A stretch of 38,095 nucleotides of DNA, taken from contig JAFTRI010000031.1 in the NCBI GenBank assembly GCA_017462345.1, positions 1 to 38,095 on the forward strand, written 5' to 3'. Shown here piece by piece: positions 1-9,983 of the stretch. Positions within the stretch are counted from its first letter, which is position 1. Every line of letters starts with the position of its first letter. The translations under genes were made by a program, and so were the position numbers. The DNA is from Muribaculaceae bacterium (GTDB lineage: Bacteria; Bacteroidota; Bacteroidia; Bacteroidales; Muribaculaceae). Below the pieces are notes generated by a model. It was not told the origin of the DNA. It did no database searches and saw only the letters and a program-made list of their open reading frames with translations.

Positions 1-117
1 AGGACATTGACATTGTTAACATGAAAAGGGCTGTGCCCGAACTGAGGACACCGCCCATGGTCAGTTATGGGGTTGTCGGGTCAGATTGATGTTTTCAGTG
101 TTTCTTACTTTGGGGAT

Positions 118-180
118 GGGAGACCCTCTCCGGCACTGCGTACCACCTCGCCCTACGAGGGAGAGGACTTGCCGGATGGA
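118..180. repeat. Intergenic palindromic element
   Basis: This G+C-rich non-coding stretch lies past the end of the efflux operon and holds several mutually exclusive inverted repeats. TCCGGCA (129-135) pairs with TGCCGGA (170-176), CCTCTCC pairs with GGAGAGG just inside, and CCTCG/CGAGG forms a central hairpin around 147-160. A second small palindrome, GCCATA/TATGGC, sits at 206-220. There is no U-run, so it is not a standard terminator. It looks like a dispersed intergenic repeat, but no second copy was seen in this window. No gene is supported in 1-229. Confidence 0.35.
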
Positions 181-229
181 GTAGCCTTCTGTTAGTCTGG
201 GTGACGCCATAGGCTATGGCATAGGGTGG

Positions 230-3200
230 TCAGATGTCGCTGGCGGTGGAGTCTTTGGTGTCAATAGGCAGTGGCTTGTCGGACGAGAACAGGCGGGAGA
301 GGTATTTCTCTCGGAAACGTTCGAGCAGTTCCCAAAAATTGGGAATGAACAATGTGCCGATAATGGCGTTTACCGCCATGCCGAACACTACTGCGGCTCC
401 GAGTGATATGCGGCTTTCTGCTCCTGCGCCAGAGGCAAACAGCATGGGCATTACTCCGAATACAAACGCCAGTGCCGTCATCATGATAGGACGGAAACGT
501 ATGCGTCCTGCATCGAGTGCCGCCTGTCGTATCGGTAATTCCGCTTTGCGGAAATCTATCGCGTATTCAACGATAAGGATGGCATTTTTGGCAGAGAGCC
601 CAAGCAGCAGTATGATACCAATCTGTGTGTAGATGCTTATGCTTTGGCTCATCAGGATACATCCGAGTATAGTGCCGAGTATGGCTGTCGGCATCGAGAT
701 TATCACGGCAACAGGATCGGTCCAGCTTTCGTATTGGGCGGCAAGTACGAGCAGCGTGATTATCACGGCAAAAATCAGTACCATGCTGATGGTTGTCCCG
801 GATTGCGTTTCCTGATAGGCTTCACCTGTCCAAGCGTATGAGTAGTTGTTGCCGAGGGTCTGCCGGACAATTTCTTCCATAGCCTTGATGCCTTCTCCCG
901 AGCTTATACCAGATGCCGGTGTGGCTGTTACTGATGCCGTGTTGTACATGTTGTAGCGACTTACTGTCGATTGTCCCATTGACGGTACAATTTCAGTGAA
1001 TGCAGCAAATGGGACCATGTCACCGTTGCTGTTGCGTACGCTGAGTTTCCTGATGTCGTCGATATTGCTTCTTGAATGTGCCTCAGTACCGAGCTGTACT
1101 TCATAGACTCTCCCGAATTTAACGAAATCGTTCACGTATGCCCCACCCATGTAGGATGACAGAGTGGAGAATACCGTGCCGAGCGACAGCCCTTGCATCT
1201 CGACCTTGTCGCGGTCGATGTTGAGTGTGTATTGCGGCACTTCTCCCTCATACAACGATGTTACTGATGCAATGCGGCTATCATGTAGTGAAGCCTGTTG
1301 TATTCCGGTAACAGCCTGCTGCATCTCCTTTGCCCCGAGGTTGTTTATGTCAAGCAGTTGCATCTGCAGTCCCGATGACATCCCAAGCCCCGGGATTGCC
1401 GGCGGGTTGATTGAAAATATCACTGCTTCCTGAACACGTGATGTTATTGCATAGGTTTTCTCTATTACTGCAAATATCGATTCATCCGCGGCTCTGCGTT
1501 CTTTCCATGGTTTCAGTACGACAAACAATGAGCCCATATTGCTGGCCGCACCGCCTTGCAGGAACGAAAATCCCGATATTGAAATTACGTCGGCAACTTC
1601 GGGCAAGGCCTTGATGCTATTGGAAACTTCGTTGACTATCCTGTCGGTGCGTTCAAGTGATGCTCCGGTAGGGAGTTGTACTGAGGTTATGAAGTAGCCC
1701 ATGTCCTCCTCCGGGATGTAGGATGTCGGCCATCGGGATAATCCCCAGAAAGCAAGTGCAGTCAGGATAAGGTAGGATAGAATGGCAATGACCGGACGTT
1801 TCAGGAAGCGGTCCACGATTGCCGTGTATCCGGTGAGGCTCTTTGCATATCCTTTGTTGAACCATCTGTAGATGAAGAATCCCGAGGGTTTTCCCGGCTT
1901 TAGGAACAGCGCACACATTGCGGGGGTGAACGTGAGTGCATTTATGCCAGAGAATGCTGTTGAAACGGCAATGGTCAGGGCAAATTGTTTGTAGAGTTCT
2001 CCGGTGATGCCACTGATGAATGCCGTGGGAACGAATACCGACAGCAGTACAAGTACTTCACCGATAACCGGACCCTGAAGTTCGACCATAGCTTTTTCGG
2101 CAGCTTCCCGTGGGGACAGCTTGCCCTCATCGACAATGCGGGCGCAGTTCTCCACTACGACTATCGCGTCATCCACCACGATTGCTATGGCGAGCACGAG
2201 TCCGAACAGTGTTAATGTGTTAATGCTGAATCCCAACAGTTTCATTACGGCAAATGTCGCAATGAGTGACACGGGAATCGTCAGCATGGGTATTATGACA
2301 GCACGCCAGTTCTGCAGGAAAATGAGTATCACTGCCATCACAATCAGTGTGGTCTCAACGAATGTAACCAGTACTTCGTCGATCGACTCTGTGACAAATG
2401 CGGTGGTGTCCATTATCACACGGTAACGGATACCGTCGGGAAAATATTCCTGAAGTTCGGCGAGTTTGGCTTTAACCCCGTCGGCTACGTCGAGGGCATT
2501 TGCTCCCGGAAGCTGGTATATGCCGAGCAGACCTGCCTGTTTGCCTGATACACGCGAAATATTCCCGTATGTTTCGCTGCCAAGGTCGATTCGTGCTACA
2601 TCCCGTAACCGCAGCAGACTGCCGTCGGGGTTGGCGCGTATAACGATGTTGCCGAACTGTGTTGCCGAATCAAGCTGCCCTTTTGTAGATAGTGTGAATT
2701 GGAATGCCTCATTGGACGACTGGGGAGCGGCTCCGACATTTCCTGCCGATACCTCCATGTTCTGTGCCTGTATGGCCGACATGACATCAGACGGAGTCAG
2801 TCCACGAATACGCATCAAATCGGGGTCGAGCCATACTCTCATGCTGTACTCTCCCGAGCCGAAGGCATTGACTCCGCCTACTCCCGGCAGACGGGACAGT
2901 TCGTCGACAATATTCAGTTTGGCGTAATTGGTCAGATACAGTTCGTCATAGCGACCCGAACCGTCCCCTTCGATGGCAACAAACAGAATGATATTGGTGG
3001 ATTGCGACATAACCGAAATCCCTTGCTGCTTAACCGGTGACGGCAGACTTGCTTCGGCAAGAGATATGCGGTTCTGTACCTTTACGGTTGCCATATCGAG
3101 GTCAGTTCCGGTCTCAAATGTCACTGTCAGTTTGTAACTGCCGTCGGAACTCGACGTGGAACTCATGTACATCATGCCCTCTATACCGTTGACCTGTTCT

Positions 3201-3400
3201 TCAATGGGTACGCCAACGGTTTCGGCCACGGTAGTCGCATCGGCTCCGGGGTAAGTTGCCGATACCTGTACCGTAGGTGGTGTGATGTCCGGGAATTGTG
3301 CGATTGGCAGGCTCTTGACAGTAATGAGCCCGACGATAATCATCAGTATCGCCACGACGGTGGCGAATATAGGTCGTCTTATAAAGAATCGGGATAACAT
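230..3400 (-). CDS. RND efflux pump inner-membrane permease (HAE1/AcrB type)
   Basis: This 1056-residue protein is a full-length proton-driven drug exporter of the hydrophobe/amphiphile efflux family, which forms the inner-membrane trimer of a tripartite pump. It has the standard N-terminus (MLSRFFIRRPIFA, first transmembrane helix), two large periplasmic loops, and the proton-relay Asp pair in AIVVDDAIVV (residues 410-411). The partner Lys is in the GLSAKNA segment of the C-terminal membrane bundle. Length and motifs indicate an intact gene. It is the last gene of a minus-strand operon, 27 bases after the adaptor gene and preceded by the outer-membrane channel. Substrates cannot be read from the sequence; AcrB/MexB-like drugs, bile acids or detergents are plausible. 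No local regulator gene is present. Confidence 0.95.
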   Translation of the reverse strand: MLSRFFIRRPIFATVVAILMIIVGLITVKSLPIAQFPDITPPTVQVSATYPGADATTVAETVGVPIEEQVNGIEGMMYMSSTSSSDGSYKLTVTFETGTDLDMATVKVQNRISLAEASLPSPVKQQGISVMSQSTNIILFVAIEGDGSGRYDELYLTNYAKLNIVDELSRLPGVGGVNAFGSGEYSMRVWLDPDLMRIRGLTPSDVMSAIQAQNMEVSAGNVGAAPQSSNEAFQFTLSTKGQLDSATQFGNIVIRANPDGSLLRLRDVARIDLGSETYGNISRVSGKQAGLLGIYQLPGANALDVADGVKAKLAELQEYFPDGIRYRVIMDTTAFVTESIDEVLVTFVETTLIVMAVILIFLQNWRAVIIPMLTIPVSLIATFAVMKLLGFSINTLTLFGLVLAIAIVVDDAIVVVENCARIVDEGKLSPREAAEKAMVELQGPVIGEVLVLLSVFVPTAFISGITGELYKQFALTIAVSTAFSGINALTFTPAMCALFLKPGKPSGFFIYRWFNKGYAKSLTGYTAIVDRFLKRPVIAILSYLILTALAFWGLSRWPTSYIPEEDMGYFITSVQLPTGASLERTDRIVNEVSNSIKALPEVADVISISGFSFLQGGAASNMGSLFVVLKPWKERRAADESIFAVIEKTYAITSRVQEAVIFSINPPAIPGLGMSSGLQMQLLDINNLGAKEMQQAVTGIQQASLHDSRIASVTSLYEGEVPQYTLNIDRDKVEMQGLSLGTVFSTLSSYMGGAYVNDFVKFGRVYEVQLGTEAHSRSNIDDIRKLSVRNSNGDMVPFAAFTEIVPSMGQSTVSRYNMYNTASVTATPASGISSGEGIKAMEEIVRQTLGNNYSYAWTGEAYQETQSGTTISMVLIFAVIITLLVLAAQYESWTDPVAVIISMPTAILGTILGCILMSQSISIYTQIGIILLLGLSAKNAILIVEYAIDFRKAELPIRQAALDAGRIRFRPIMMTALAFVFGVMPMLFASGAGAESRISLGAAVVFGMAVNAIIGTLFIPNFWELLERFREKYLSRLFSSDKPLPIDTKDSTASDI

Positions 3401-3427
3401 GGTCGTGTGGAGGTTGGAAAGTTTATG

Positions 3428-4543
3428 TTATTTTGTCAGTACGGGTTTCACTGTCATTCCGTCACGCACTTTCAGCAGGGCTTTTGTCACATATCGTGAC
3501 TGCGGGGAAATCCCGCTGTTGACGATGCGCATAGTGTCGTGAACGAGTTCACCTGCCGTAATCGGGGTATATACAATTTTGTCCGAGTCGCTGACGGTGT
3601 ACATGTAGCGGCCTGCCTGACCGTTGCCTACCGATGCGTCTCTGACGAGGATAGCGTCAGGTACGGTGGCGTAGGGCAGGGCGACTGTCACATACATACC
3701 GCTACGCAGTTCGCCGTATGGATTATTTATGCGTGCACGCACTCTCATTGTGCCGGTCTCTTTATCAATTTCCGGTGACAGGTAGTTTAGATCACCGGTG
3801 TAGGAGTGAGGCAATTGTTCATTGAATTTTACCGGTACACGGGTATAGTCGATGCCGTCGCGAGTGCCGGTGGAGGCAAACATTCTCATGTAAATGTTGT
3901 CTTCGATTGCGATATAGGCGTTGACGGTGCTGTCGTCATACAATCTGGCAAGTGTCACAGGTGATGCCTCTCCGTTGAGGTAGGTGCCGGCATCGACTTC
4001 CGATGCCGAGATGTGTCCTGTAAACGGTGCGCGTACCGTACAATAGCCCAGATTGGTCAATGCAGTCTGTAATAAAGCCTCGGCATTCTTGATAGATGCT
4101 TGAGCTTCAAGCATGGAACTTTCGGCCTGAATAACGTCCATCAGTGATACGGCGTCGGATTCCAATGCCTTTTTCATCGCTTCATACTGGCTGGAAGAAT
4201 AGGAGTAGGAACTGCGGGCTGTTTCAAGTTGCGCCTGTGCTTGACGTACTGCATCCCTATACCTGGTATCTTCAATGCGGAAAAGTATCTGTCCTTTGCG
4301 GACAATGTCTCCGGCTTTATAGTCTGACGCTATCAGATAGCCATCGACACGTGCTACAAGCTCAACTTCAAGATTGGCGGCCAGATATCCCGGGTAGTTT
4401 CTGTATAAGGTCACGGAGTCGGTAGCGGGGTATGTGACATCGACTGTAGGAATAGTAATGGCAGTATTGTTCCCTTGTTTCCCTGAACATGCAGGAAGCA
4501 TGAATGTAACGGCCGAAATGATAAGGATTACGTGTGGTTTCAT
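3428..4543 (-). CDS. RND efflux periplasmic adaptor (membrane fusion protein)
   Basis: This 371-residue adaptor couples the inner-membrane pump to the outer-membrane channel. The N-terminus is a lipoprotein signal with lipobox LPAC (Cys near residue 19), so the protein should be tethered to a membrane by lipid. It is followed by a biotinyl-lipoyl-like half (YLIASDYKAGDIVRKGQ), an alpha-helical hairpin (about residues 95-165), the second lipoyl half (TVRAPFTGHIS) and beta-barrel and membrane-proximal domains. This order is typical of AcrA/MexA-type HlyD-family adaptors. It is the middle gene of the efflux operon, 33 bases after the channel gene and 27 before the permease. Confidence 0.93.
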   Translation of the reverse strand: MKPHVILIISAVTFMLPACSGKQGNNTAITIPTVDVTYPATDSVTLYRNYPGYLAANLEVELVARVDGYLIASDYKAGDIVRKGQILFRIEDTRYRDAVRQAQAQLETARSSYSYSSSQYEAMKKALESDAVSLMDVIQAESSMLEAQASIKNAEALLQTALTNLGYCTVRAPFTGHISASEVDAGTYLNGEASPVTLARLYDDSTVNAYIAIEDNIYMRMFASTGTRDGIDYTRVPVKFNEQLPHSYTGDLNYLSPEIDKETGTMRVRARINNPYGELRSGMYVTVALPYATVPDAILVRDASVGNGQAGRYMYTVSDSDKIVYTPITAGELVHDTMRIVNSGISPQSRYVTKALLKVRDGMTVKPVLTK

Positions 4544-4576
4544 TGTCTCGGAACGTATTTTAATTGTTGTAGAGAG

Positions 4577-5986
4577 TTATTGCAGGCGTCCTGTCTCCCA
4601 GCCTCCACCAAGGGCTTCATACAAGGTAATGAGTGAGGTGAGAGCTTGTCCTTGCGCCATGATAAGTGAATTCTGATTTTCAAGCAGGCTCATCTGGGCA
4701 TCGACTACGTTGGAGAATTGTGCCAGTCCGCGCTTGTACAGATCAACTGACAGTTCAAGTGATTTGCGGCTTTGACTGATAACGTTGTCAAGAAGGTCGA
4801 TATGGCGCAATGAGTTGACGTAGCTTGTCATGGCATTGTCCGCTTCCTCAACAGCGGTCATGACAGTGAGATTGTAGGATTCGACCGCCATCTCCATCTG
4901 TTCCCGGGCTGCGATGGTGCTGTAGCGACGAGAAAATCCGTCGAAGATGGTCCATGTCAATGTAGGTGTAATGGAGTAGGTGAGGCTGCGGTTCCTGAAT
5001 AGGTCTCCCGTATGGTGAGCCTCAGTGCCGATCGAGCCGTTTAATGCCAAAGCCGGGAGGAACTCTTTTTTTGCTACACCGAGAGCAGCTGCGTATGATG
5101 CGATCTGGAATTCCGACTCTGCAATATCGGGCCGGCGGCGTAGCAGTTCCATCGGGATACCAGTGGCAACGATGTGGCGGTATTCAGGTAATGGTTTTAC
5201 TGAGGAAAGTTCAGATGTCAGACTGTCGGGGTATACTCCGATGAGTATCGCCAGAGAGTTTATCGCTGAGGATATGGATGTCTCAAGAGAAGGAACAGAT
5301 GCACAGGTCGAATAGTATACCAATCGGGCCTGGGTGACATCGAGCATGGATGCAATGCCTGCCTCATGCCGTGCTTCGGTGAGTTTGACGATCTTGTGTT
5401 GCGATGTAATGTGTTCTTGGGCAACAACCCATTCCGCTTGCCATGTGCGTAATTGCGCGTAGGTCTTGGCAATCTCACTGCACAAGGTTATCATTGCTCC
5501 GGCATATTGGGCTTGCGAAGCCTGCCACAGAGCCTTTTTCTCACGTGCTTGCGATGTTATTTTACCGAACAGGTCGATCTGCCAACTCATGTTTATTCCC
5601 ATGGAAAAGTAGTCGGCGGCCGACGGCTGAGTGCCGGTAGTGCCGTTCATCCCTGATGAGCGGACTTTATTCCAACTTGCATTGAGGTCAAAGTAGGGTA
5701 AATATTGAGAACGCGCGTTGTTGAGGTTCTGTCGGGCGATGGTTATGCGCCGTGCAGCCATCATCAGGTTGTAGTTGTTCTGTACTCCCTCGTAAATGAG
5801 TGAATCGAGCAAATTGTCGTCAAGGCATTTCCACCAATTGTCCTCGGTAGGTATAGTTTGAGTGAACGGGCTCTCATAGCTCCACTTTTCAGGTAATTTC
5901 TTGTCAAGGTAACCGTTGTCCTTTGCCCCGGTAGAGATTATTGCCGACAGACATAGTGGCAGGATGGTGAGTTTCTTATAGCGCAT
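4577..5986 (-). CDS. Outer-membrane efflux channel (TolC/NodT family)
   Basis: This 469-residue outer-membrane factor is the exit duct of the tripartite pump. It shows the duplicated alpha-helical barrel pattern of the family, with repeated motifs such as NNYNLMMAARRI and ARSQYLPYFDLN in the first half and AREQMEMAVESYN and LYKRGLAQFSNVVDAQ in the second. A short signal peptide is present without a clear lipobox Cys, unlike many NodT proteins. The ATG at 5986 is preferred over a TTG two codons upstream. It is the first gene of the operon, so the promoter should lie in 5987-6080; no strong TAnnTTTG match was found there. Channel-first order is common in Bacteroidetes RND operons. Confidence 0.92.
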   Translation of the reverse strand: MRYKKLTILPLCLSAIISTGAKDNGYLDKKLPEKWSYESPFTQTIPTEDNWWKCLDDNLLDSLIYEGVQNNYNLMMAARRITIARQNLNNARSQYLPYFDLNASWNKVRSSGMNGTTGTQPSAADYFSMGINMSWQIDLFGKITSQAREKKALWQASQAQYAGAMITLCSEIAKTYAQLRTWQAEWVVAQEHITSQHKIVKLTEARHEAGIASMLDVTQARLVYYSTCASVPSLETSISSAINSLAILIGVYPDSLTSELSSVKPLPEYRHIVATGIPMELLRRRPDIAESEFQIASYAAALGVAKKEFLPALALNGSIGTEAHHTGDLFRNRSLTYSITPTLTWTIFDGFSRRYSTIAAREQMEMAVESYNLTVMTAVEEADNAMTSYVNSLRHIDLLDNVISQSRKSLELSVDLYKRGLAQFSNVVDAQMSLLENQNSLIMAQGQALTSLITLYEALGGGWETGRLQ

Positions 5987-6081
5987 AACCAAGATTTAAT
6001 GGGAAATAAGTTTCAACCTATATAACCCAAGGACTGGTGAATGCGTTTATCCCGGAATGTGTGATTTAGGAATATTTAAGT

Positions 6082-6117
6082 AAAAAACCGCAGGGCTTAT
6101 TGAAATGTCCTGCGGTT
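6082..6117 (-). terminator. Rho-independent terminator of the amidase operon
   Basis: A perfect 9-bp inverted repeat (AACCGCAGG at 6086-6094, CCTGCGGTT at 6109-6117) lies just past the amidase stop. Read on the minus strand, the stem is followed directly by a T-run (GGTTTTTTAC), as expected of an intrinsic terminator. It separates the amidase operon from the efflux operon transcribed in the same direction. Confidence 0.8.
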
Positions 6118-6149
6118 GTATAGAGGTGAAAATCTGAGTGAAGTTAAAT

Positions 6150-9100
6150 TTACCGGTCAATCAAGACACGTGTTGCTTTCCCATTTTGGACTTTGATGTA
6201 AATGCCTGGTTTCATGTCGGTATTATTCATTCTCACTCCTTGCATGTTGTAGTACACGGCATGGGTATCGGTGTCGGACTTGATATTATCGATTCCAGTG
6301 CTTGATGCAAACTCAAGCAGTTGATCAGACTTTGCCTCGGAGCGTGTCAGTCGGGCATCGGTGCGCACCACATAGACAAGCAGACCTTGCTGACGGGAGA
6401 ATACATACAAGTTTCCTGCGATGTCAAAATCCATCTGGTTTATCTCGGTTGTCCCATCGATTGTAATCATGTATTTGTGGGTAAATGATGGTGTAGAGCC
6501 GTTCCATGCCAGAGTGAAAATGTCAATGTTGCCATCACCGTTGACAATGGCGAATATGTCTCCGAATATTGCCATGCCTCCACCGTTACACCCGTTGAGG
6601 GAAGAAAGAGTCCCTGAATTGAATGTAATTGTCCCGTCGGTACTCATTACTGCAAAGGCCGGAACATCGGTAGTGTTGTTATTGCTATAACGGGTCTGTG
6701 AACAGAATATTCCGTTTGCCGTAGCAAGAATCTCGACGTTGGCATTGGCCATCTTGGCAGATATTGCGTCAAATTGAGCAGAAGGTGCTGAAGTCCATGA
6801 ATCAGACTCGCCGATGTCATAGCGAAGCAGTTTGTTGCTTGCATTTACAGTCGGCACATCCTGACTGAAAATATACATTTTGCGGTCAGCTCCCTCTCCT
6901 GTAAAGGTAACAGTTGTAGCCTGTCCTCCTGTTGCAGTAGAGCCGTTAACGATTTGCCCGTTACCGTCATTTGTCCCGACAAACATGTTGGTGACCGATT
7001 CTCCGGCTGCCGGATCATATACCCACACACCTGCATGACCGGCACTATGGTCGGAGATGTATAATTTGCCGTTATTCACTTCGATACGGTAAGGAGAATG
7101 GATATTTGTGCCGAATCCGGTTCCAAGTATTGCGTTACCGTTCTTTGTCAAATCGGGATTGAATTTCTGTATGCCATAGCTGCCACCGGTCGAGGTGTAT
7201 ATAGTACCGAAGTTGTCGCTTTCCGGATCTTTATCGATGGCAACACCTCCGCGACAATCGTATGAACCGTTGTTATAGTAAATGGAATTGTCGGCAAGTA
7301 TCTGCTCTACAGAAGGACTTGACGGGTTTTCTATTTCAACAGCCCATCGGAACTTGGTATCCTGAGCGAGTTCTGAACGGTCGATCACCACAGTGTTATC
7401 ACCCTCGACAACTGTTCCGATACCTATTTTTGTCTCGGTGTTATCACTTGTGTCAATGAGAACAATATGGGCGTTGTCGGCCGCTCCTGTTGACTTGAAT
7501 GACAGGGTATAGTTAGTTGCCGATGTTTCTGTCGACAATGCGTAGGCATAGTGTCCGCGTACTGACGGTTGTGCTTTTCCCTGGATTGTAGAGGTTGCCT
7601 TGGTAACGGTCTGCCGTGCAGGATTTTTGATCGCATAAACAAGCAGCCCTTCTTGTTTTGAGTAAGCATAAAGATTACCGGCATGGTCAAATGCCAACTG
7701 ATTTATGACGGTCGTGCCTGATAATGTGATTGTGTAAAGGCTCGTGAATGACGGAGTAGAACCACTCCATGACAGAGAATACAGTTGAATGTTGCCATCT
7801 CCGTTCACAATAGCGAATGTATTATCATTGTACAATGCCATGGCACCTGAATTACACCCGTTAAGAGTCGTGAGGCTTGTACCGGAATTGAATGTAACTG
7901 TTCCATCGGTACTCATTACGGCAAATGCCGGAGTCCCAGTTGAATTACTTCCACTATAACGGGTCTGGGATGCAAAAATTCCGTTTGCTGTAGCAAGAAC
8001 CTCAACATTGGTATTGGCAAATAGTGTCGATGCTGTCATAGTTGTAAATGCCTGAGAAGGAGCTGCTGTCCAAGTGTCGGAAGTCCCGATGTCATAACGC
8101 AATAGCTGGTTGCCTGCATTTCCGGAAGGATAGTCTTCACAGAATGCGTACATTTTGCGGTCAGTCCCTTCACCAATAAATGACACACCGGTTGTTCCAC
8201 CACCTGTTACCGTAGAGCCGTTTGTGATTTTGCCTGTCCCGTCATTGGTTCCGGTAAACATGTTGGTAACGGTTGCGCCGGCTTTCGGGTCATATACCCA
8301 AACTCCTCCGTGCGCATCACTCCAGTCGGTAATATATACTTTACCGTTGCTTGTCGCTATGCGGTAGGGAGAGGAGGAATTAGAACTATTGAAACTGCTG
8401 CCAAGGATGGCATCACTCTTCGTTGAGAAGTCAGGATTGTAGGAACGGATGCCTTTGCCGTATCCGGTGGAGGTGTAGATTGTCCCAAAATTAGTGCTTG
8501 TTTCATCAAGGTCGATAGCAACGCCGCCATTGGCGTAATATGACCCCGGCATGTAGGCGATGTTGTCACTGTAAATGAGTTCGGTTGCTGTACTTTTGGG
8601 GTTATCGATAGCTACCGACCATGAGAACAGGGCATTTTCGCCAAAAGTGTTGGCATCAACGGTAACCGAGTTTTCGCCTTTCACAATCGCACCGGTTGGC
8701 ATGGATTGTGTCGCACCGGTTGAGGTGTTGGTAAATATTATCGATGCGTTGTCAAAAGCTCCTGTGGATTTAAATTTTAAAGTGTAAATGTCGCCGTTTT
8801 GAGAAGAACTCAATGCATAGGCGAAATGTCCCTGTACCGCTATTTGCTCATCCGATGTGGAAATTTGCGGAGTAGGGAACACGGTTTCATCTGCAGTAAC
8901 CGTAACGGTTTCGCTGAGGTCTTTATAGTCAGGATGTGAATATACGATAGTGTATGTTCCCGGAGTCACTTTATTAAAGACGAAAACACCGTTATATTCA
9001 TCATCGGTGGTATAGGTAGAGACGACAGTCCCTTCGCTGTTTTTAAGTGTTACAGTAGCGTTGTTGATGGGCAGGTATCTGTCGAGAGTCGTGTCATTCG

Positions 9101-9968
9101 GGGTATAATAGGTGTGGGTGAACGTCTGTTCTGCATCACGAAGCACTCCATATATTGTCCCATAGGAGTCTTTCTTACCGAAACCAAAATAGTCGTTAAC
9201 TCCCTTGGCATAGGCTTCCCCTTCCCAACGGCATGCATCCCAGTTCATCGCCTTGTGGCGTGCCGGTTGATAGGTGTGGAAGAATCCTTCTACAAGAAAG
9301 CCGGGGACACCTTGACGCAACACGCCATAGTAGCCGGTATATGTTTTTCCGTTGGAGTGGGTTGTAGAGTAGGATGCCCCCATGTGTGAGACATCTCCTC
9401 GTATGTTGGTAGAGGTTTGATAGCGAGTCCACATCATGTGTGGATTCTTTTGCCAATGCGGCCAACAGGCAGTCGCCATAGCTTTGCTTCCGGCATTACC
9501 TTCAGCGGCATCAGTTCCCCGATAAAGGAATAGCGGAAAGTTAGTCGTTGATCCTTCGACTGTAGCATTGGAGTGGATTGAGATGAACATGTCGAAATTA
9601 TTCAGTTCGGCTTCTGCTGCAATTTCGGATAAAGGCCTGTCGTACAATCCTTCATGAACATCACCGCTCTTGTTACGGCTCATCACAAGGTTTTGTGTCA
9701 GGTCAAGAGCTGATGAGGCATTGTGTTTCACTCCGTATTCTTTCAGCTTGTAAAACATCCCGAAACCTTTCTGTAGATTGGTGTTTGATTCGTAGAAACC
9801 CGCGGTATCGGTATAATTGGCTGCTCCGTGGGTTACAGTTCCCATGTGACGGCATTCGGAACACCATGCTCCGTGTCCGGGGTTGATATAGATGCGCACA
9901 TCTTCAATGCTTGCCGATGCGGTTGCGGCACAAAGTGCAACGGCTGCAGACAGTATTAACTTTTTCAT
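6150..9968 (-). CDS. Secreted N-acetylmuramoyl-L-alanine amidase with two duplicated propeller-like modules
   Basis: This 1272-residue exported protein cleaves, by family, the amide bond between MurNAc and the stem peptide. After a signal peptide (cleavage near ATASAS) comes an Amidase_3 domain. Its likely zinc ligands are His32 (NPGHG), Glu60 (FYESN) and His132 (SIHSN), and its catalytic Glu is Glu227 (VEGFF). A carboxypeptidase-regulatory-like beta-sandwich follows (about residues 275-380). Two tandem copies of a roughly 420-residue module then follow (about 385-800 and 805-1215), sharing GTIYTSTG, SPYRI, GVWVYDP, NMF.GTNDG and VNGDGNI. The last 45 residues (YYNMQGVRM, PGIYIKVQNGK) resemble a type IX/Por-type sorting tail. 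The amidase domain is at the N-terminus, whereas dedicated septal amidases are much shorter. Last gene of its operon, 15 bases after the propeller gene. Confidence 0.87.
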   Translation of the reverse strand: MKKLILSAAVALCAATASASIEDVRIYINPGHGAWCSECRHMGTVTHGAANYTDTAGFYESNTNLQKGFGMFYKLKEYGVKHNASSALDLTQNLVMSRNKSGDVHEGLYDRPLSEIAAEAELNNFDMFISIHSNATVEGSTTNFPLFLYRGTDAAEGNAGSKAMATACWPHWQKNPHMMWTRYQTSTNIRGDVSHMGASYSTTHSNGKTYTGYYGVLRQGVPGFLVEGFFHTYQPARHKAMNWDACRWEGEAYAKGVNDYFGFGKKDSYGTIYGVLRDAEQTFTHTYYTPNDTTLDRYLPINNATVTLKNSEGTVVSTYTTDDEYNGVFVFNKVTPGTYTIVYSHPDYKDLSETVTVTADETVFPTPQISTSDEQIAVQGHFAYALSSSQNGDIYTLKFKSTGAFDNASIIFTNTSTGATQSMPTGAIVKGENSVTVDANTFGENALFSWSVAIDNPKSTATELIYSDNIAYMPGSYYANGGVAIDLDETSTNFGTIYTSTGYGKGIRSYNPDFSTKSDAILGSSFNSSNSSSPYRIATSNGKVYITDWSDAHGGVWVYDPKAGATVTNMFTGTNDGTGKITNGSTVTGGGTTGVSFIGEGTDRKMYAFCEDYPSGNAGNQLLRYDIGTSDTWTAAPSQAFTTMTASTLFANTNVEVLATANGIFASQTRYSGSNSTGTPAFAVMSTDGTVTFNSGTSLTTLNGCNSGAMALYNDNTFAIVNGDGNIQLYSLSWSGSTPSFTSLYTITLSGTTVINQLAFDHAGNLYAYSKQEGLLVYAIKNPARQTVTKATSTIQGKAQPSVRGHYAYALSTETSATNYTLSFKSTGAADNAHIVLIDTSDNTETKIGIGTVVEGDNTVVIDRSELAQDTKFRWAVEIENPSSPSVEQILADNSIYYNNGSYDCRGGVAIDKDPESDNFGTIYTSTGGSYGIQKFNPDLTKNGNAILGTGFGTNIHSPYRIEVNNGKLYISDHSAGHAGVWVYDPAAGESVTNMFVGTNDGNGQIVNGSTATGGQATTVTFTGEGADRKMYIFSQDVPTVNASNKLLRYDIGESDSWTSAPSAQFDAISAKMANANVEILATANGIFCSQTRYSNNNTTDVPAFAVMSTDGTITFNSGTLSSLNGCNGGGMAIFGDIFAIVNGDGNIDIFTLAWNGSTPSFTHKYMITIDGTTEINQMDFDIAGNLYVFSRQQGLLVYVVRTDARLTRSEAKSDQLLEFASSTGIDNIKSDTDTHAVYYNMQGVRMNNTDMKPGIYIKVQNGKATRVLIDR

Positions 9969-9983
9969 TGTCGTAACGCTTAA

